This document shows, piece by piece, positions 29,951-38,584 of a DNA stretch of 64,000 nucleotides (position 1 is its first letter; the number at the start of each line of letters is the position of its first letter). The notes under the pieces were generated by a model. It saw only the letters and a list, made by a program, of their open reading frames with translations, made no database searches and was not told the origin of the DNA. The DNA comes from Phyllobacterium sp. OV277 (GTDB lineage Bacteria > Pseudomonadota > Alphaproteobacteria > Rhizobiales > Rhizobiaceae): NCBI RefSeq assembly GCF_900104355.1, contig NZ_FNIY01000002.1:248001-312000 (forward strand), written 5' to 3'. A program made the translations under genes and the position numbers.

Positions 29951-30011
29951 AGTTAATTACCTTATTGATTTATTGTTGTCCGTCAACAGTTAGTTGAAAA
30001 ACTAATTAACT
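29951..30011. promoter_or_regulatory. Nested inverted repeats between the SRPBCC and ArsR genes
   Basis: Outer arms AGTTAATTA (29951-29959) and TAATTAACT (30003-30011) are perfect; an inner pair TAGTT / AACTA lies at 29991-30004 and GTTG / CAAC near 29974-29986. The whole divergent region is very AT-rich. This fits an ArsR-family operator controlling both genes. Confidence 0.55.
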
Positions 30012-30027
30012 TATTGTATGAAGGGAT

Positions 30028-30345
30028 ATGACCGTTCAACTCATCTTCGAAGCTCTCGCATCGCCCGTAAGGCGAAAGATTCTTGCTTACGTGGCCCACA
30101 CCGAGCTTAATGCCGGGGACATTGCCGCGCGCTTCAATATGACAAAGCCATCCATTTCGCAGCATTTGTCATTGCTGGAGAATGCCGGACTTGTATCCAG
30201 CGAGAAGCGCGGCAAATATGTCTATTACCGGCAGGTATCCGATACGCTGGCGAGCACTTTGACCGGGTTTGTTCAGGATATCTGTCCGATCGGACGACCT
30301 CTACGCCGGGAAAGTGCAGAGCTGGAAGAACAAAAGCAACCCTAG
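30028..30345 (+). CDS. ArsR-family transcriptional regulator
   Basis: Winged-helix regulator of 105 residues. The sequence FEALASPVRRKILAYVAHTELNAGDIAARFNMTKPSISQHLSLLENAGLVSSEKRGKYVYYR is the complete ArsR DNA-binding domain. The metal-binding ELCVCDL box of true ArsR proteins is absent, so it is probably not a metal sensor; it is closer to the SdpR-like or PagR-like type. One cysteine lies in DICPIGRP near the C-terminus. It is divergent from the SRPBCC gene. Confidence 0.88.
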   Translation: MTVQLIFEALASPVRRKILAYVAHTELNAGDIAARFNMTKPSISQHLSLLENAGLVSSEKRGKYVYYRQVSDTLASTLTGFVQDICPIGRPLRRESAELEEQKQP

Positions 30346-30372
30346 TGGATCAGCACCTGAACCGGCTGCGGT

Positions 30373-31143
30373 TCAGGCAAAACTTGATGTTTTCAGAAAT
30401 TCGGCGAGGCGCTCGCTCTTGGGTTTATGAAACATATCGCGTGGATTGCCTTCCTCGCCGATAAGTCCCTGATTCATGAAAATCACCCGGTTGGACACCT
30501 CATAGGCGAAGCGCATCTCGTGAGTGACGAGCAACATGCTCATTCCATCCTGTGCCAGGGATTTGATTACCTGCAGCACCTCGTTCACCAACTCCGGGTC
30601 CAGCGCCGAGGTGACTTCGTCAAAGAGCATCAAGCGGGGATTCATCGCGATGGCCCGGGCAATGGCAACACGCTGCTGCTGGCCCCCGGATAATTGTCCG
30701 GGAAAATGATCGGCACGGGAAAGCAGTCCGACGCGGTCCAGCCACTTTTCGGAAACGGTGCGCGCTGCATCCTTCTCCATTTTCTTTACCTTGACCAAAC
30801 CCAGCATCACATTGCCAACAGCGCTCATATGCGGGAACAGGTTGAACTGCTGAAAAGCCATGCCCGTCAGGGCGCGCTGGCGGGCGATTTCCTTTTCCCG
30901 CTTGCGCCGGCGCTGTGCTCCGGCCATTTCGTAACCGATCTCCTCACCATCAATGCTGATAGAGCCGCCTTGAAACTCTTCCAGCATATTGATACAGCGC
31001 AACATGGTGGTTTTGCCGGACCCGCTTGATCCGATGATGCTCACCACATCCCCCTGCTTCATGGTGCAGTCGACGCCTTTCAGAACCTCGACATTACCGT
31101 AGCTCTTGTGCAGGCCCCGGATTTCAAGAAGGTTTTCTGACAT
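30373..31143 (-). CDS. Polar amino acid ABC transporter ATP-binding protein
   Basis: ATPase of a PAAT-family importer, 256 residues. Walker A is [13 protein letters not shown], the signature [16 protein letters not shown], Walker [17 protein letters not shown]. An insertion ([17 protein letters not shown]) between Walker A and the Q-loop is seen in a subset of HisP/GlnQ proteins. It is the last gene of the binding protein-permease-permease-ATPase operon and follows the second permease by 12 bases. Confidence 0.92.
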   Translation of the reverse strand: MSENLLEIRGLHKSYGNVEVLKGVDCTMKQGDVVSIIGSSGSGKTTMLRCINMLEEFQGGSISIDGEEIGYEMAGAQRRRKREKEIARQRALTGMAFQQFNLFPHMSAVGNVMLGLVKVKKMEKDAARTVSEKWLDRVGLLSRADHFPGQLSGGQQQRVAIARAIAMNPRLMLFDEVTSALDPELVNEVLQVIKSLAQDGMSMLLVTHEMRFAYEVSNRVIFMNQGLIGEEGNPRDMFHKPKSERLAEFLKTSSFA

Positions 31144-31155
31144 CCCGGAATCCCC

Positions 31156-31818
31156 TTAGGATGGAACCATGATCTTGCGCTCGACATAACGGCCTAAACG
31201 CTCGATGGCATAGTTGATGATGAAATAGAGAAAGCCTGCGAAAAAATAGAATTCGAGGCTCATGAAGGTTCTGGAAATCAGTTCCTGCGTGCGGAGCAGC
31301 AACTCGGCGACCCCGATGATCGACAACAATGTCGACGCCTTGACCATTTCAGCGGCGGTGTTCACCCAGGCGGGCACGACCTGTCGCAAAGCCTGCGGTC
31401 CAAGCACGTAGGCGAAGGTCTGGGGGAACGTCAGCCCGATAGCCTTGGCCGCCTCGGTTTGCCCCTTTGGGATGGCTTGCAGGGCGCCGCGAACAATCTC
31501 GCCCACATGGGAGCTGCAGAAGACGGCAAGCGCAAGAATCCCTGCCTGAAAAGGCCCGAGATCAAGGCCCACGGTTCCAAGCACGTAATAGCTGGCCAGA
31601 ACCAGAACGAGAACCGGCGTTCCTCGAATAAAATCCGTGTAGCCACGCACAATCCACCGCAATGGCGCCTTGCTGTAGGTCAGCGCCAGACCAACGAAGA
31701 CCCCGAGCACAGTGCCGCAGCAGATCGCCAGAAACGAAATGGAAAGCGTGACACCGATGCCTTTGAGGATGGGCCAGCGGGCGAGCCAGAGAACGTCGAG
31801 AAAGTGCGCCATATCCAT
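31156..31818 (-). CDS. Polar amino acid ABC transporter permease 2
   Basis: Inner-membrane permease of the HisM/GlnP family, 220 residues with about five hydrophobic segments. Typical phrases: GIGVTLSISFLAICCGTVLGVFVG, YTDFIRGTPVLVLVLASYY, and the coupling loop AIPKGQTEAAKAIGLTFPQTF. The start at 31818 follows GAGG by 7 bases and lies 4 bases after the first permease's stop. A longer open frame upstream overlaps the preceding gene. Confidence 0.9.
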   Translation of the reverse strand: MDMAHFLDVLWLARWPILKGIGVTLSISFLAICCGTVLGVFVGLALTYSKAPLRWIVRGYTDFIRGTPVLVLVLASYYVLGTVGLDLGPFQAGILALAVFCSSHVGEIVRGALQAIPKGQTEAAKAIGLTFPQTFAYVLGPQALRQVVPAWVNTAAEMVKASTLLSIIGVAELLLRTQELISRTFMSLEFYFFAGFLYFIINYAIERLGRYVERKIMVPS

Positions 31819-31822
31819 CACA

Positions 31823-32485
31823 TCACCTCGGCAGGGCCAGACGGCGTTCCAAGGCACGCATCAGCGCGGCGAGGGTCGAGCAGGTAAAGACATAGAGGCA
31901 GCTTGCGACCATCCAGGTCTCGATGACCCGAAAGGTTTCGACATTGATCTTGCGGGTCTCGAATGTCAGCTCCGGCACGGCAATCGCCGCAGCAAGCGAT
32001 GTATCCTTGAACAGCGAGATGATTGTGCTGCTCAGGGATGGCAGGATGTTGCGAAACATCAGCGGCGCGATGATCGATGTCCGTATCTGTGTTTCCGTCA
32101 AACCGATAGCCAAACCGGCCTCTCGCAATCCCGGCGGGATCGACAAGAGACCTGACCGAAACACCTCCGCCAGATAGGCACCCGAATAGACTGCCAGCGT
32201 GAACACGAAACTTTCGATCTTGCCGAGACGAACACCCAATTGGGGAAGGGCGAAATATGTAAACAGAACGAGCACAAGGATTGGCGTATTGCGGATGATG
32301 GAAACGTAGATTGCCGCCGGCCGTTTCACCAATCTGTTTTTGGCCATCAGGGCAAAGGCTACCCCCAGTCCGATGACCGCGCCCATGAGAATTGCGCCAA
32401 AGGCAAGGACAAGGCTGAGCCCCAGCCCCAATAGCAGATCATCAAAGCTGCGCCAGACGGCAGCAAAATTCAGCGTGTAACCCAT
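31823..32485 (-). CDS. Polar amino acid ABC transporter permease 1
   Basis: Inner-membrane permease of the HisQ/GlnP family, also 220 residues. Family phrases: GLGLSLVLAFGAILMGAVIGLG, YVSIIRNTPILVLVLFTYFALP and the coupling loop SIPPGLREAGLAIGLTETQ. Start at 32485, after GGTGGCGG. It follows the binding-protein gene across a hairpin. Confidence 0.9.
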   Translation of the reverse strand: MGYTLNFAAVWRSFDDLLLGLGLSLVLAFGAILMGAVIGLGVAFALMAKNRLVKRPAAIYVSIIRNTPILVLVLFTYFALPQLGVRLGKIESFVFTLAVYSGAYLAEVFRSGLLSIPPGLREAGLAIGLTETQIRTSIIAPLMFRNILPSLSSTIISLFKDTSLAAAIAVPELTFETRKINVETFRVIETWMVASCLYVFTCSTLAALMRALERRLALPR

Positions 32486-32512
32486 GGATATCCGCCACCA
32501 GAAACAAAAGAA

Positions 32513-32540
32513 GGCGGCCCTGCACCAAACAGGGACCGCC
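32513..32540 (-). terminator. Attenuating hairpin between binding-protein and permease genes
   Basis: Stem GGCGGCCCTG / CAGGGACCGCC with one bulged base and loop CACCAAA. On the minus strand it is followed by TTCTTTTGTTT. It lies just after the binding-protein stop and probably gives partial termination. Confidence 0.65.
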
Positions 32541-32547
32541 GGAGCAA

Positions 32548-33393
32548 TTATTTGTATTCGACGGGAAAGCCGATCTGTGGAGGCGCAAGATCCTTGCCGA
32601 ACCACGTCTTGAACGATTTCGCAAAGGAATCAAATTCAACACCAGTCATGGCTTCGTGCAGCGCCGTATTGACGAAGTTCAACCAATCCTGATCGCCGCG
32701 TTTCACACCGCAGGCGTAGGTTTGCGGGTTCCAGCCATAACCGGCATCCTTGTACCGGCCCTGGTTCTGGGTCATGTACCACGCCAGTGACGATTGATCC
32801 GTGGCAACCGCATCCGCGCGGCCGGATTCAAGTGCCTGATAGATCAGATCGACGGAGTCATACTGATCGACCTTGGCCTCTGGCAGGGCTGCATGCACCA
32901 TGGACTCGGCATACACATTCTGCAGCACCGAAATTGTCACCGAAGACCCCGCCGCCTTGAGCGCCGCATAGTCGGCATATTTGCCATCGGCCTTCAGCAT
33001 GAGGCCGACACCTTCCCGGTAATAGGGGATGGTGAACGCAATCTGCTGCGCTCTTTCGCCCGTCACCGTCATGAACTGGCAGGTGATATCAACCTTGTTC
33101 GTGGTGATATTCGGAATCCGCGCGTCGGATGACTGGTTGACGAACTCCACCTTGTCAGGATCGTTGAACAGCGCCTTTGCAATGATATGACCCATATCAA
33201 CGTCAAAGCCCTGCAATGTGTCATCGGCACTCTTGAAATGCCAAGGAGCATTGGTGCTGCCTGTACCCAGAACCAGATGGCCGCGAGCCAATACTTCATC
33301 AAGTTTGCTTTTGTTGTCCTGAGCGAGCGCTTGCCCCGACAGTTGTGCAAGAAATACGGCCGCAGCGGCCGTTGCGTAAAATAATCTGGACAT
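32548..33393 (-). CDS. Amino acid ABC transporter substrate-binding protein (SBP_bac_3)
   Basis: Periplasmic binding protein of 281 residues. Signal peptide about residues 1-24 (ending SGQALA). The mature protein has the family-3 pattern: LVLGTGSTNAPWHFKSADDTLQGFDVDMG, DARIPNITTNKVDITCQFMTVT (the TSxR ligand segment is altered here to TTN and CQF), and a C-terminal YACGVKRGDQDW. The ligand is a polar amino acid or similar compound; not fixed. First gene of the operon, with an 11-bp inverted repeat upstream. Confidence 0.9.
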   Translation of the reverse strand: MSRLFYATAAAAVFLAQLSGQALAQDNKSKLDEVLARGHLVLGTGSTNAPWHFKSADDTLQGFDVDMGHIIAKALFNDPDKVEFVNQSSDARIPNITTNKVDITCQFMTVTGERAQQIAFTIPYYREGVGLMLKADGKYADYAALKAAGSSVTISVLQNVYAESMVHAALPEAKVDQYDSVDLIYQALESGRADAVATDQSSLAWYMTQNQGRYKDAGYGWNPQTYACGVKRGDQDWLNFVNTALHEAMTGVEFDSFAKSFKTWFGKDLAPPQIGFPVEYK

Positions 33394-33431
33394 TTTTAGT
33401 TCCCCTATCCGTCGAGCGAATATTGTGCTTG

Positions 33432-33467
33432 ATCCATTATTATGGAATATAATATTTAATAATGGAT
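33432..33467. promoter_or_regulatory. Inverted repeat upstream of the amino acid transporter operon
   Basis: Perfect 11-base arms ATCCATTATTA (33432-33442) and TAATAATGGAT (33457-33467), 14 AT-rich bases apart, lie 39-74 bases upstream of the binding-protein start. Half-sites are 25 bases apart centre to centre. This looks like a dimeric regulator's operator; the regulator is not obvious in the window. Confidence 0.5.
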
Positions 33468-33621
33468 TTCGTGATAGGATAACAAGCCCTGTAACTTGTC
33501 AAGCGGGATTTCGCGCATGGAAAACCGGCACACGCCTGAGGTGGCGTGCGCTGGACTGGTCGGGAATGCGTAATCTCTGGCAACGATAGCGGGATGGGAG
33601 ACGTCGTGCCTGATCCGGGGA

Positions 33622-35814
33622 TCAGTTTCCCATGATCAGGTCAAACAAGGTGGTCTTGCGACTTTTCTGGCCATTGCCACCGACTGTACCCGGTGGCGTT
33701 GGGTGCGTCGAACCGGTCTGGTCCTCGAGCCCTACCGATGGAACAGGCGCACCCGGATTGAGCTGCGCTGACGGAACACCTTCTGCGGCGGGAACGGAAT
33801 CAGGCAGAGCATCATTCCCGTCTATAACGGTTTCATTCATGCGATAACTGCCGGGCAATTCAGCAACCGGCACGCCCTTATGCGCGGCAACCATGAACTC
33901 TTTCCACGCCAATGCAGGCAGACCGCCGCCGGTGACTTTCTTTGTCGGCTTGCCATCATCATTGCCGAACCAAACACCGGTGGTCAGGTTCGATGTATAG
34001 CCAATGAACCATGCATCGCGGAAATTCTGGCTGGTGCCGGTTTTGCCTGCTGCTGGCCAACCAAATTTTGCCTTGGTCGCCGTACCGCTTTCGACAGTCT
34101 GGCGCAGCATCGCATTCATCATGCCGACATTGCGCTCGCTGATCACCTGATCCTGTTTGGGGCTCTTATATTCGTAAAGCACCTTGCCCTCATTGGTGGT
34201 GATACGGCGGATGATATGAACCGGTGCCTTGTAGCCGCCATTGGCAAAGGGCACGAAAGAATCGGTGAGTTCCAGAAGGGTAACTTCCGAGGTTCCCAGC
34301 GCAAGCGAGGCATTGGCGTTAAGGTTCGAGACAATACCAAGCCGATGCGCGGTATCCACGACCGTGCTCGGGCCGACTTCCATAACCAGCTGCGCGGAAA
34401 CCGAATTCAGCGAACGAGCCAGCGCCTCTGCCAATGTGACCTTGCCGAAATATTTGCCGTTGTAATTACCGGGCGTCCAGTTGCCGATGCGGATCGGCGC
34501 GTCGACACGCACGGATTCGGGCGTGCGTCCCTGCTCCAGTGCCGAGAGATAGACAAATGGTTTGAACGTGGAGCCCGGCTGGCGTTTGGCTTCGCTGGCC
34601 CGGTCGAACTGGCTGTTGGCGTAGTCATAGCCGCCTACCAGTGCGCGGACAGCCCCCGTACCATCGACGGAAACAAGCGCGCCTTGTGAAACATTCAGCT
34701 TTTCGCCGTTTTTCTGGATGAGGTCACGGATTGAGGCCTCACCAAGCTTTTGCAAGCCAAGATCAACCGTCGTGTCGATGATCACGTCAGCGCGCACATC
34801 ACCGATAAGGTCAGGCAGTTCTTCCATCACCCGGTCGGCAACATAGTGTTCCGAACCGCTCCAATAGGCGGCAGCACGGGTCGCGGGCTGCTTCATGGCA
34901 AAGGTCAGTTCCTTGTCGCCAATCATGCCCTGATCGCGCATGGCAGCGAGCACAAGCTGCGAGCGCTCGGCGGCAGCTTTGGGATCGCGGGCTGGGGACA
35001 GGCGCGAAGGTGCTTTCAGGAGCCCAGCGATGACAGCCGCTTCGGACAGACTGACGTCATGGGCCGATTTGTTGAAATAGCGCCGTGAGGCAGCGGCAAC
35101 GCCATAGGAGCCGGAACCAAGATAAACCCGGTTCAGATACATCTCCAGAATCTGATCTTTCGAGTATTTATGCTCAAGCCACAGCGCAAGCAGCACTTCC
35201 TGTACCTTGCGCTCCAATGTGCGGTCCGGGGTCAGAAACAGGTTTTTTGCCAACTGCTGCGTGATGGTCGAGCCGCCCTGCACCAACCGTCCGGAGACCA
35301 CATTTGTCGCCATGGCGCGGGCAAAACCGATGGGATCAACACCAAAATGCGAATAAAAACGCCGGTCTTCAATGGCAACCACGGCCTGCGGCAGATAAGG
35401 CGACATCTGATGAAGTCCAATGGCTTCGCCGCCCGTGGCGCCGCGATTGGCAATCAGATCACCTTCAACCGAAACGATTTTCACATTGGGCGGACGATCA
35501 GGGATCGACCATGTGGTCGTCTGGGGCATTTTTGCAGCAAAATAGATGACAGTGCCTGCCACTGCGATACCGCCCCAGATACACAGAACAAACGACCAAT
35601 AGACGAGACGCCGCAAAAGGCCGAAGAAGCCGCGACGCTGCCCGCGCCCAGAACGGCTGCGCTTTGATCTGGCGGATTTGCGCGGCGACGTCTTGCGCTT
35701 CTGGCTCCGCACGGGTCTGTCCTCCGGGTCAGCACGCATGTCATCGTCATCCGAACGGCGGTTCGAACTGAACCCCGGCTCGATGCGTTGTCTGCCCTTG
35801 TCGCGTGATGCCAT
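33622..35814 (-). CDS. Class A penicillin-binding protein (bifunctional transglycosylase/transpeptidase)
   Basis: Peptidoglycan synthase of 730 residues. After a basic cytoplasmic tail (KRKTSPRKSARSKRSRSGRG) and one membrane segment near residues 75-100, the glycosyltransferase domain shows EDRRFYSHFGVD, GGSTITQQLAKN and MYLNRVYLGSGSYG. The transpeptidase domain has the catalytic serine in GSTFK, the SLN motif in RSLNSVS and the KTG motif in AAGKTGTSQNFRDAWF. All active-site motifs are intact. Start at ATG 35814; a TTG at 35847 is in frame. The ribosome site is weak. Confidence 0.93.
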   Translation of the reverse strand: MASRDKGRQRIEPGFSSNRRSDDDDMRADPEDRPVRSQKRKTSPRKSARSKRSRSGRGQRRGFFGLLRRLVYWSFVLCIWGGIAVAGTVIYFAAKMPQTTTWSIPDRPPNVKIVSVEGDLIANRGATGGEAIGLHQMSPYLPQAVVAIEDRRFYSHFGVDPIGFARAMATNVVSGRLVQGGSTITQQLAKNLFLTPDRTLERKVQEVLLALWLEHKYSKDQILEMYLNRVYLGSGSYGVAAASRRYFNKSAHDVSLSEAAVIAGLLKAPSRLSPARDPKAAAERSQLVLAAMRDQGMIGDKELTFAMKQPATRAAAYWSGSEHYVADRVMEELPDLIGDVRADVIIDTTVDLGLQKLGEASIRDLIQKNGEKLNVSQGALVSVDGTGAVRALVGGYDYANSQFDRASEAKRQPGSTFKPFVYLSALEQGRTPESVRVDAPIRIGNWTPGNYNGKYFGKVTLAEALARSLNSVSAQLVMEVGPSTVVDTAHRLGIVSNLNANASLALGTSEVTLLELTDSFVPFANGGYKAPVHIIRRITTNEGKVLYEYKSPKQDQVISERNVGMMNAMLRQTVESGTATKAKFGWPAAGKTGTSQNFRDAWFIGYTSNLTTGVWFGNDDGKPTKKVTGGGLPALAWKEFMVAAHKGVPVAELPGSYRMNETVIDGNDALPDSVPAAEGVPSAQLNPGAPVPSVGLEDQTGSTHPTPPGTVGGNGQKSRKTTLFDLIMGN

Positions 35815-35907
35815 TGACTGAAATACCCGCCCCAACCGGTGCCGCAAAATCCTTTGCGACCCGTTGCAGGGTAAATGCGGCGATTTAAGGTGGGGTTAAA
35901 ACCGCGT

Positions 35908-36309
35908 TCACTTTTCCGGAACAACGACCGGCTCGCCTTTTCTGACGATATATGTTGCAAGTTCCGACGTTTTGCCGCTGCTGACGTTCTTCGCCACATG
36001 GGCAACACCATCGGGAATAAACAGCGCCTCGCCCGCCTTGAGCGTTACAGGCGGTCTGCCTTCAAGCTGGTACTCCATTATTCCTTCAAGCACATAAGCA
36101 ACCTCAACGCCGGGATGGGAGTGTTTTATGGAGACGGCACCCGGTTCGAAATCGACCCGCACCTGACTGAATTCGCGCCCGGCAACACCGAGATCATTCT
36201 GCAGAACATCAGTCCGTTGGACCGCCTGTTGCTGTGCGTGTGCCAGAGACAGCGGCATGCCGATCCCGAAAGCCAGCACTGCAGCAGCCATGATACGCGT
36301 TGTTTTCAT
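35908..36309 (-). CDS. Periplasmic cupin-domain protein
   Basis: Small secreted protein of 133 residues. Signal peptide about residues 1-24 (ending LAHA, mature start QQQAVQRT). A single cupin domain follows: PGAVSIKHSHPGVEVAYVLEG carries the usual histidine-histidine-glutamate metal ligands, and AGEALFIPDGVAHVAKN the distal histidine. Function unknown; related proteins are often annotated as cupin or quercetinase-like. The start at 36309 follows AAAGGATG. It is divergent from the EF-hand gene. Confidence 0.8.
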   Translation of the reverse strand: MKTTRIMAAAVLAFGIGMPLSLAHAQQQAVQRTDVLQNDLGVAGREFSQVRVDFEPGAVSIKHSHPGVEVAYVLEGIMEYQLEGRPPVTLKAGEALFIPDGVAHVAKNVSSGKTSELATYIVRKGEPVVVPEK

Positions 36310-36492
36310 GTCATCATCCTTTCGCACATTAAAATGGCGGGTGAACTTCCCATTCATCCGACATCAGGATTTGAACGCAGACATGTATCCGGGATGTTTC
36401 GGCTTGGAGGATTTTTGTAACACCATGTATTTGCCCTAAGGATATATCGGTATGTACGTTCCGCAGCCGGGGCATATCGAACCAATTGTTTT

Positions 36493-36510
36493 CATTACGA
36501 AATCGTAATG
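36493..36510. promoter_or_regulatory. 18-bp palindrome between cupin and EF-hand genes
   Basis: CATTACGA AA TCGTAATG is symmetric apart from the central AA. It lies 87 bases before the EF-hand start and about 185 bases from the cupin start. Both flanking genes encode exported proteins, so shared control is possible. The rest of the roughly 290-base gap shows nothing else I recognise. Confidence 0.45.
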
Positions 36511-36596
36511 CCACCAGTCATCTCCCGTTCATTTTCGCAACGTTAAGTTGTCTTCACGGAGCGAAACAATCCGCTCGCGCTACAAAGGAGACGACC

Positions 36597-37121
36597 ATGA
36601 AACGCATTACTCTTCTCGTCCTTTCGGGCACCTTCCTCACGGTATTTGCTGCCGGTGGAGCATTCGCCCAGACCGAGACCCCTGCAAAGGACCCTGCCCC
36701 GGTAGCAACGGACGCAGCAGCGAATGCCGGCCATTCAAAACGCGCAAAAATCGATGCCAATGATGATGGCGTGGTTGATCTTGCCGAATTCACCAACATG
36801 GATCGCCTGAAGCAGGCCGATACCAATGGCGACGGCACGCTCTCCAAGGATGAAATCGATGCCATGGCGTTGAAGCAGTTGGTGGAAAAGCGGGCGCGCC
36901 GCATTACCAACCGTCTTGATGTCAATGGCGACGGGGTGGTGACAATCGCCGAAGTTGAAAAACAGAAGGCAAAGCGATTTGCGCTATTGGATCGCAACGA
37001 GGATGGAAAGCTCGAAAAGAGCGAATTGCGGCACGGTTGGAAGCATCACAAAGGCCGCGAACATGACGGGCACAAGCATCGTCATCATGCCGATAGTGAG
37101 AAGCCAGCTCCCAAGGAATAA
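36597..37121 (+). CDS. Secreted four-EF-hand protein with histidine-rich tail
   Basis: Exported protein of 174 residues. A signal peptide ends near residue 24 (AFAQ). Four canonical EF-hand calcium loops follow: DANDDGVVDLAE (53-64), DTNGDGTLSKDE (75-86), DVNGDGVVTIAE (108-119) and DRNEDGKLEKSE (132-143). All have aspartate at position 1 and glutamate at position 12, so all four should bind calcium. The last 25 residues are rich in histidine and lysine (eight histidines), suggesting an additional metal-binding or surface-binding tail. Start at 36597 after AAAGGAG. Role unknown; calcium-dependent surface or periplasmic function is an inference. Confidence 0.88.
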   Translation: MKRITLLVLSGTFLTVFAAGGAFAQTETPAKDPAPVATDAAANAGHSKRAKIDANDDGVVDLAEFTNMDRLKQADTNGDGTLSKDEIDAMALKQLVEKRARRITNRLDVNGDGVVTIAEVEKQKAKRFALLDRNEDGKLEKSELRHGWKHHKGREHDGHKHRHHADSEKPAPKE

Positions 37122-37132
37122 TTGACAAGCTG

Positions 37133-37162
37133 ATGACGGTCGCCCCAGTAGGCGACCGTCAT
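37133..37162. terminator. Two-way hairpin between convergent EF-hand and O-methyltransferase genes
   Basis: Perfect 12-base arms ATGACGGTCGCC and GGCGACCGTCAT with loop CCAGTA. It lies 12 bases after the EF-hand stop and 11 bases from the methyltransferase stop. No T-run on either side, yet position and stability suggest it ends both transcripts. Confidence 0.7.
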
Positions 37163-37172
37163 TAGGCTGGTA

Positions 37173-37838
37173 TCAGCCAAGCCGCATCGATAGCTCAACA
37201 TCCTCACCAAACGGCGTAGAAAGATACCCGTTCGCAGGCGAGCGCACATAAGCAAGATAGTCGGGGCTATAATCGGCGTTATCAGCGACGATGAATGCTC
37301 CCGGCCGCAGACGGCTCTCCACCAGATTGAGGATTTCCGGATAAAGTGCCTTGGCACCATCGAGCAGAAGCAGGTCGACTGTTTCAGGAAGATCAGCGCT
37401 CAGCGTCTGCAAGGCATCGCCCTCCCGGATTTCCACCAGATCGATGAGACCACCATCGGTCAGATTCTTGCGCGCCCGCACCACTTTTGAGGGTTCGAAC
37501 TCACTGGTGATCAGGTGGCCACCGCCATTGTCCCGCAAGGCTGCGGCCAGATGCAGGGTTGAGATACCGAACGAAGTTCCAAATTCCACGACCGTGCGTA
37601 CATTGCCGCTTCGTGTCAGCATATAGAGCAACACCCCGGTCTCCCGCGAGACCGCAAGCGGAAGATCCTTGAGGCGGCCATAAAAATCGAGGTAATCGGT
37701 CTTGCTGCGCATAAGGCGCGACCGCTCCGCAGAAGAGAGCGCGGCCACCGCAGGGCTCGCCTGCACGGACTGGCTGTCGGCCTCTTCGAACAAGCGATCC
37801 AGCAGCGGCGCAAGCGGGGTTGATGTCAGGGTGGTCAT
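37173..37838 (-). CDS. O-methyltransferase-like SAM-dependent methyltransferase
   Basis: Class I methyltransferase of 221 residues. SAM-binding motif I is VRTVVEFGTSFGISTLHLAAAL; the acidic loop TSEFEPSKVVRARKNL and the post-motif VDLLLLDGAKALYPEIL resemble the caffeoyl-CoA/catechol O-methyltransferase group. Substrate unknown. It is divergent from a TetR-type regulator with a good operator between them, a classic self-contained regulated enzyme module. Confidence 0.82.
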   Translation of the reverse strand: MTTLTSTPLAPLLDRLFEEADSQSVQASPAVAALSSAERSRLMRSKTDYLDFYGRLKDLPLAVSRETGVLLYMLTRSGNVRTVVEFGTSFGISTLHLAAALRDNGGGHLITSEFEPSKVVRARKNLTDGGLIDLVEIREGDALQTLSADLPETVDLLLLDGAKALYPEILNLVESRLRPGAFIVADNADYSPDYLAYVRSPANGYLSTPFGEDVELSMRLG

Positions 37839-37884
37839 AGACAGTCTCCGGTTTGAATTGAGCGCTTACTTGCGCCGGATCAAA

Positions 37885-37906
37885 AATACGACTAATTCGT
37901 CATATT
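37885..37906. promoter_or_regulatory. TetR-type operator between O-methyltransferase and regulator genes
   Basis: A 22-base site with arms AATACGAC and GTCATATT around TAATTC; 18 of 22 positions are symmetric, and the core ACGAxTAxTCGT is tight. It sits in the 94-base divergent gap. TetR proteins bind palindromes of this size. Confidence 0.6.
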
Positions 37907-37932
37907 CGCTATTCGCATTGCCGGAGGCCGCC

Positions 37933-38565
37933 ATGACGGATCGACCAAGAGCCCAGATTTCCTCAAGAAAACAGCCCAAACAGGCACGCTCGGCTGACCT
38001 TGTTGCCGCGATTTTGGATGCAGCTGTTCAGGTTTTGGAAAAGGAAGGTGCCCAGCGTTTCACCACCGCGAGGGTGGCTGAGAAAGCCGGTGTCAGCGTC
38101 GGCTCGCTCTATCAATATTTTCCGAACAAGGCAGCAATCCTCTTCCGGCTTCAAGGTGACGAATGGCGGCAGACAAGCGATTTGATGCGCAACATTCTCG
38201 AAAACGTTGCGCAGCCGCCTTTTGAACGGCTCCGCATATTGGTTCACGCCTTCATTCGCTCCGAATGCGCTGAGGCGGCGATCCGTATGGCACTCCACGA
38301 TGCCGCCCCTCTCTATCGCGATGCACCGGAATCCCGGGAAGCGCGTGCCTCGGGAGCCCGTACCTTCGCAATCTTCATGCGGGAGATACTACCCGGGGCT
38401 TCGCCAGAGGTCCTCGCCTTGGCCGTTGATCTGATCGCAACGACATTCAGCAGCGTGGGAAAACAGTTTTCGGAAAGCCCACGAACACCGGATGAAATCG
38501 AAGCCTATGCGGAGGCCATGGCCGATATGTTTTGCGCATATCTCAAGGACCTCGGCAGCCGCTGA
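37933..38565 (+). CDS. TetR-family transcriptional regulator
   Basis: Regulator of 210 residues. The N-terminal helix-turn-helix is complete: LVAAILDAAVQVLEKEGAQRFTTARVAEKAGVSVGSLYQYFPNKAAILFRL, the second helix pair being the DNA-reading part. The C-terminal part resembles the AcrR-type C-terminal domain with DLIATTFSSVGKQF. Start at 37933, 5 bases after GGAGG. It probably represses the divergent O-methyltransferase gene and itself. Confidence 0.9.
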   Translation: MTDRPRAQISSRKQPKQARSADLVAAILDAAVQVLEKEGAQRFTTARVAEKAGVSVGSLYQYFPNKAAILFRLQGDEWRQTSDLMRNILENVAQPPFERLRILVHAFIRSECAEAAIRMALHDAAPLYRDAPESREARASGARTFAIFMREILPGASPEVLALAVDLIATTFSSVGKQFSESPRTPDEIEAYAEAMADMFCAYLKDLGSR

Positions 38566-38584
38566 AATTGATGCTGGAACCGGG

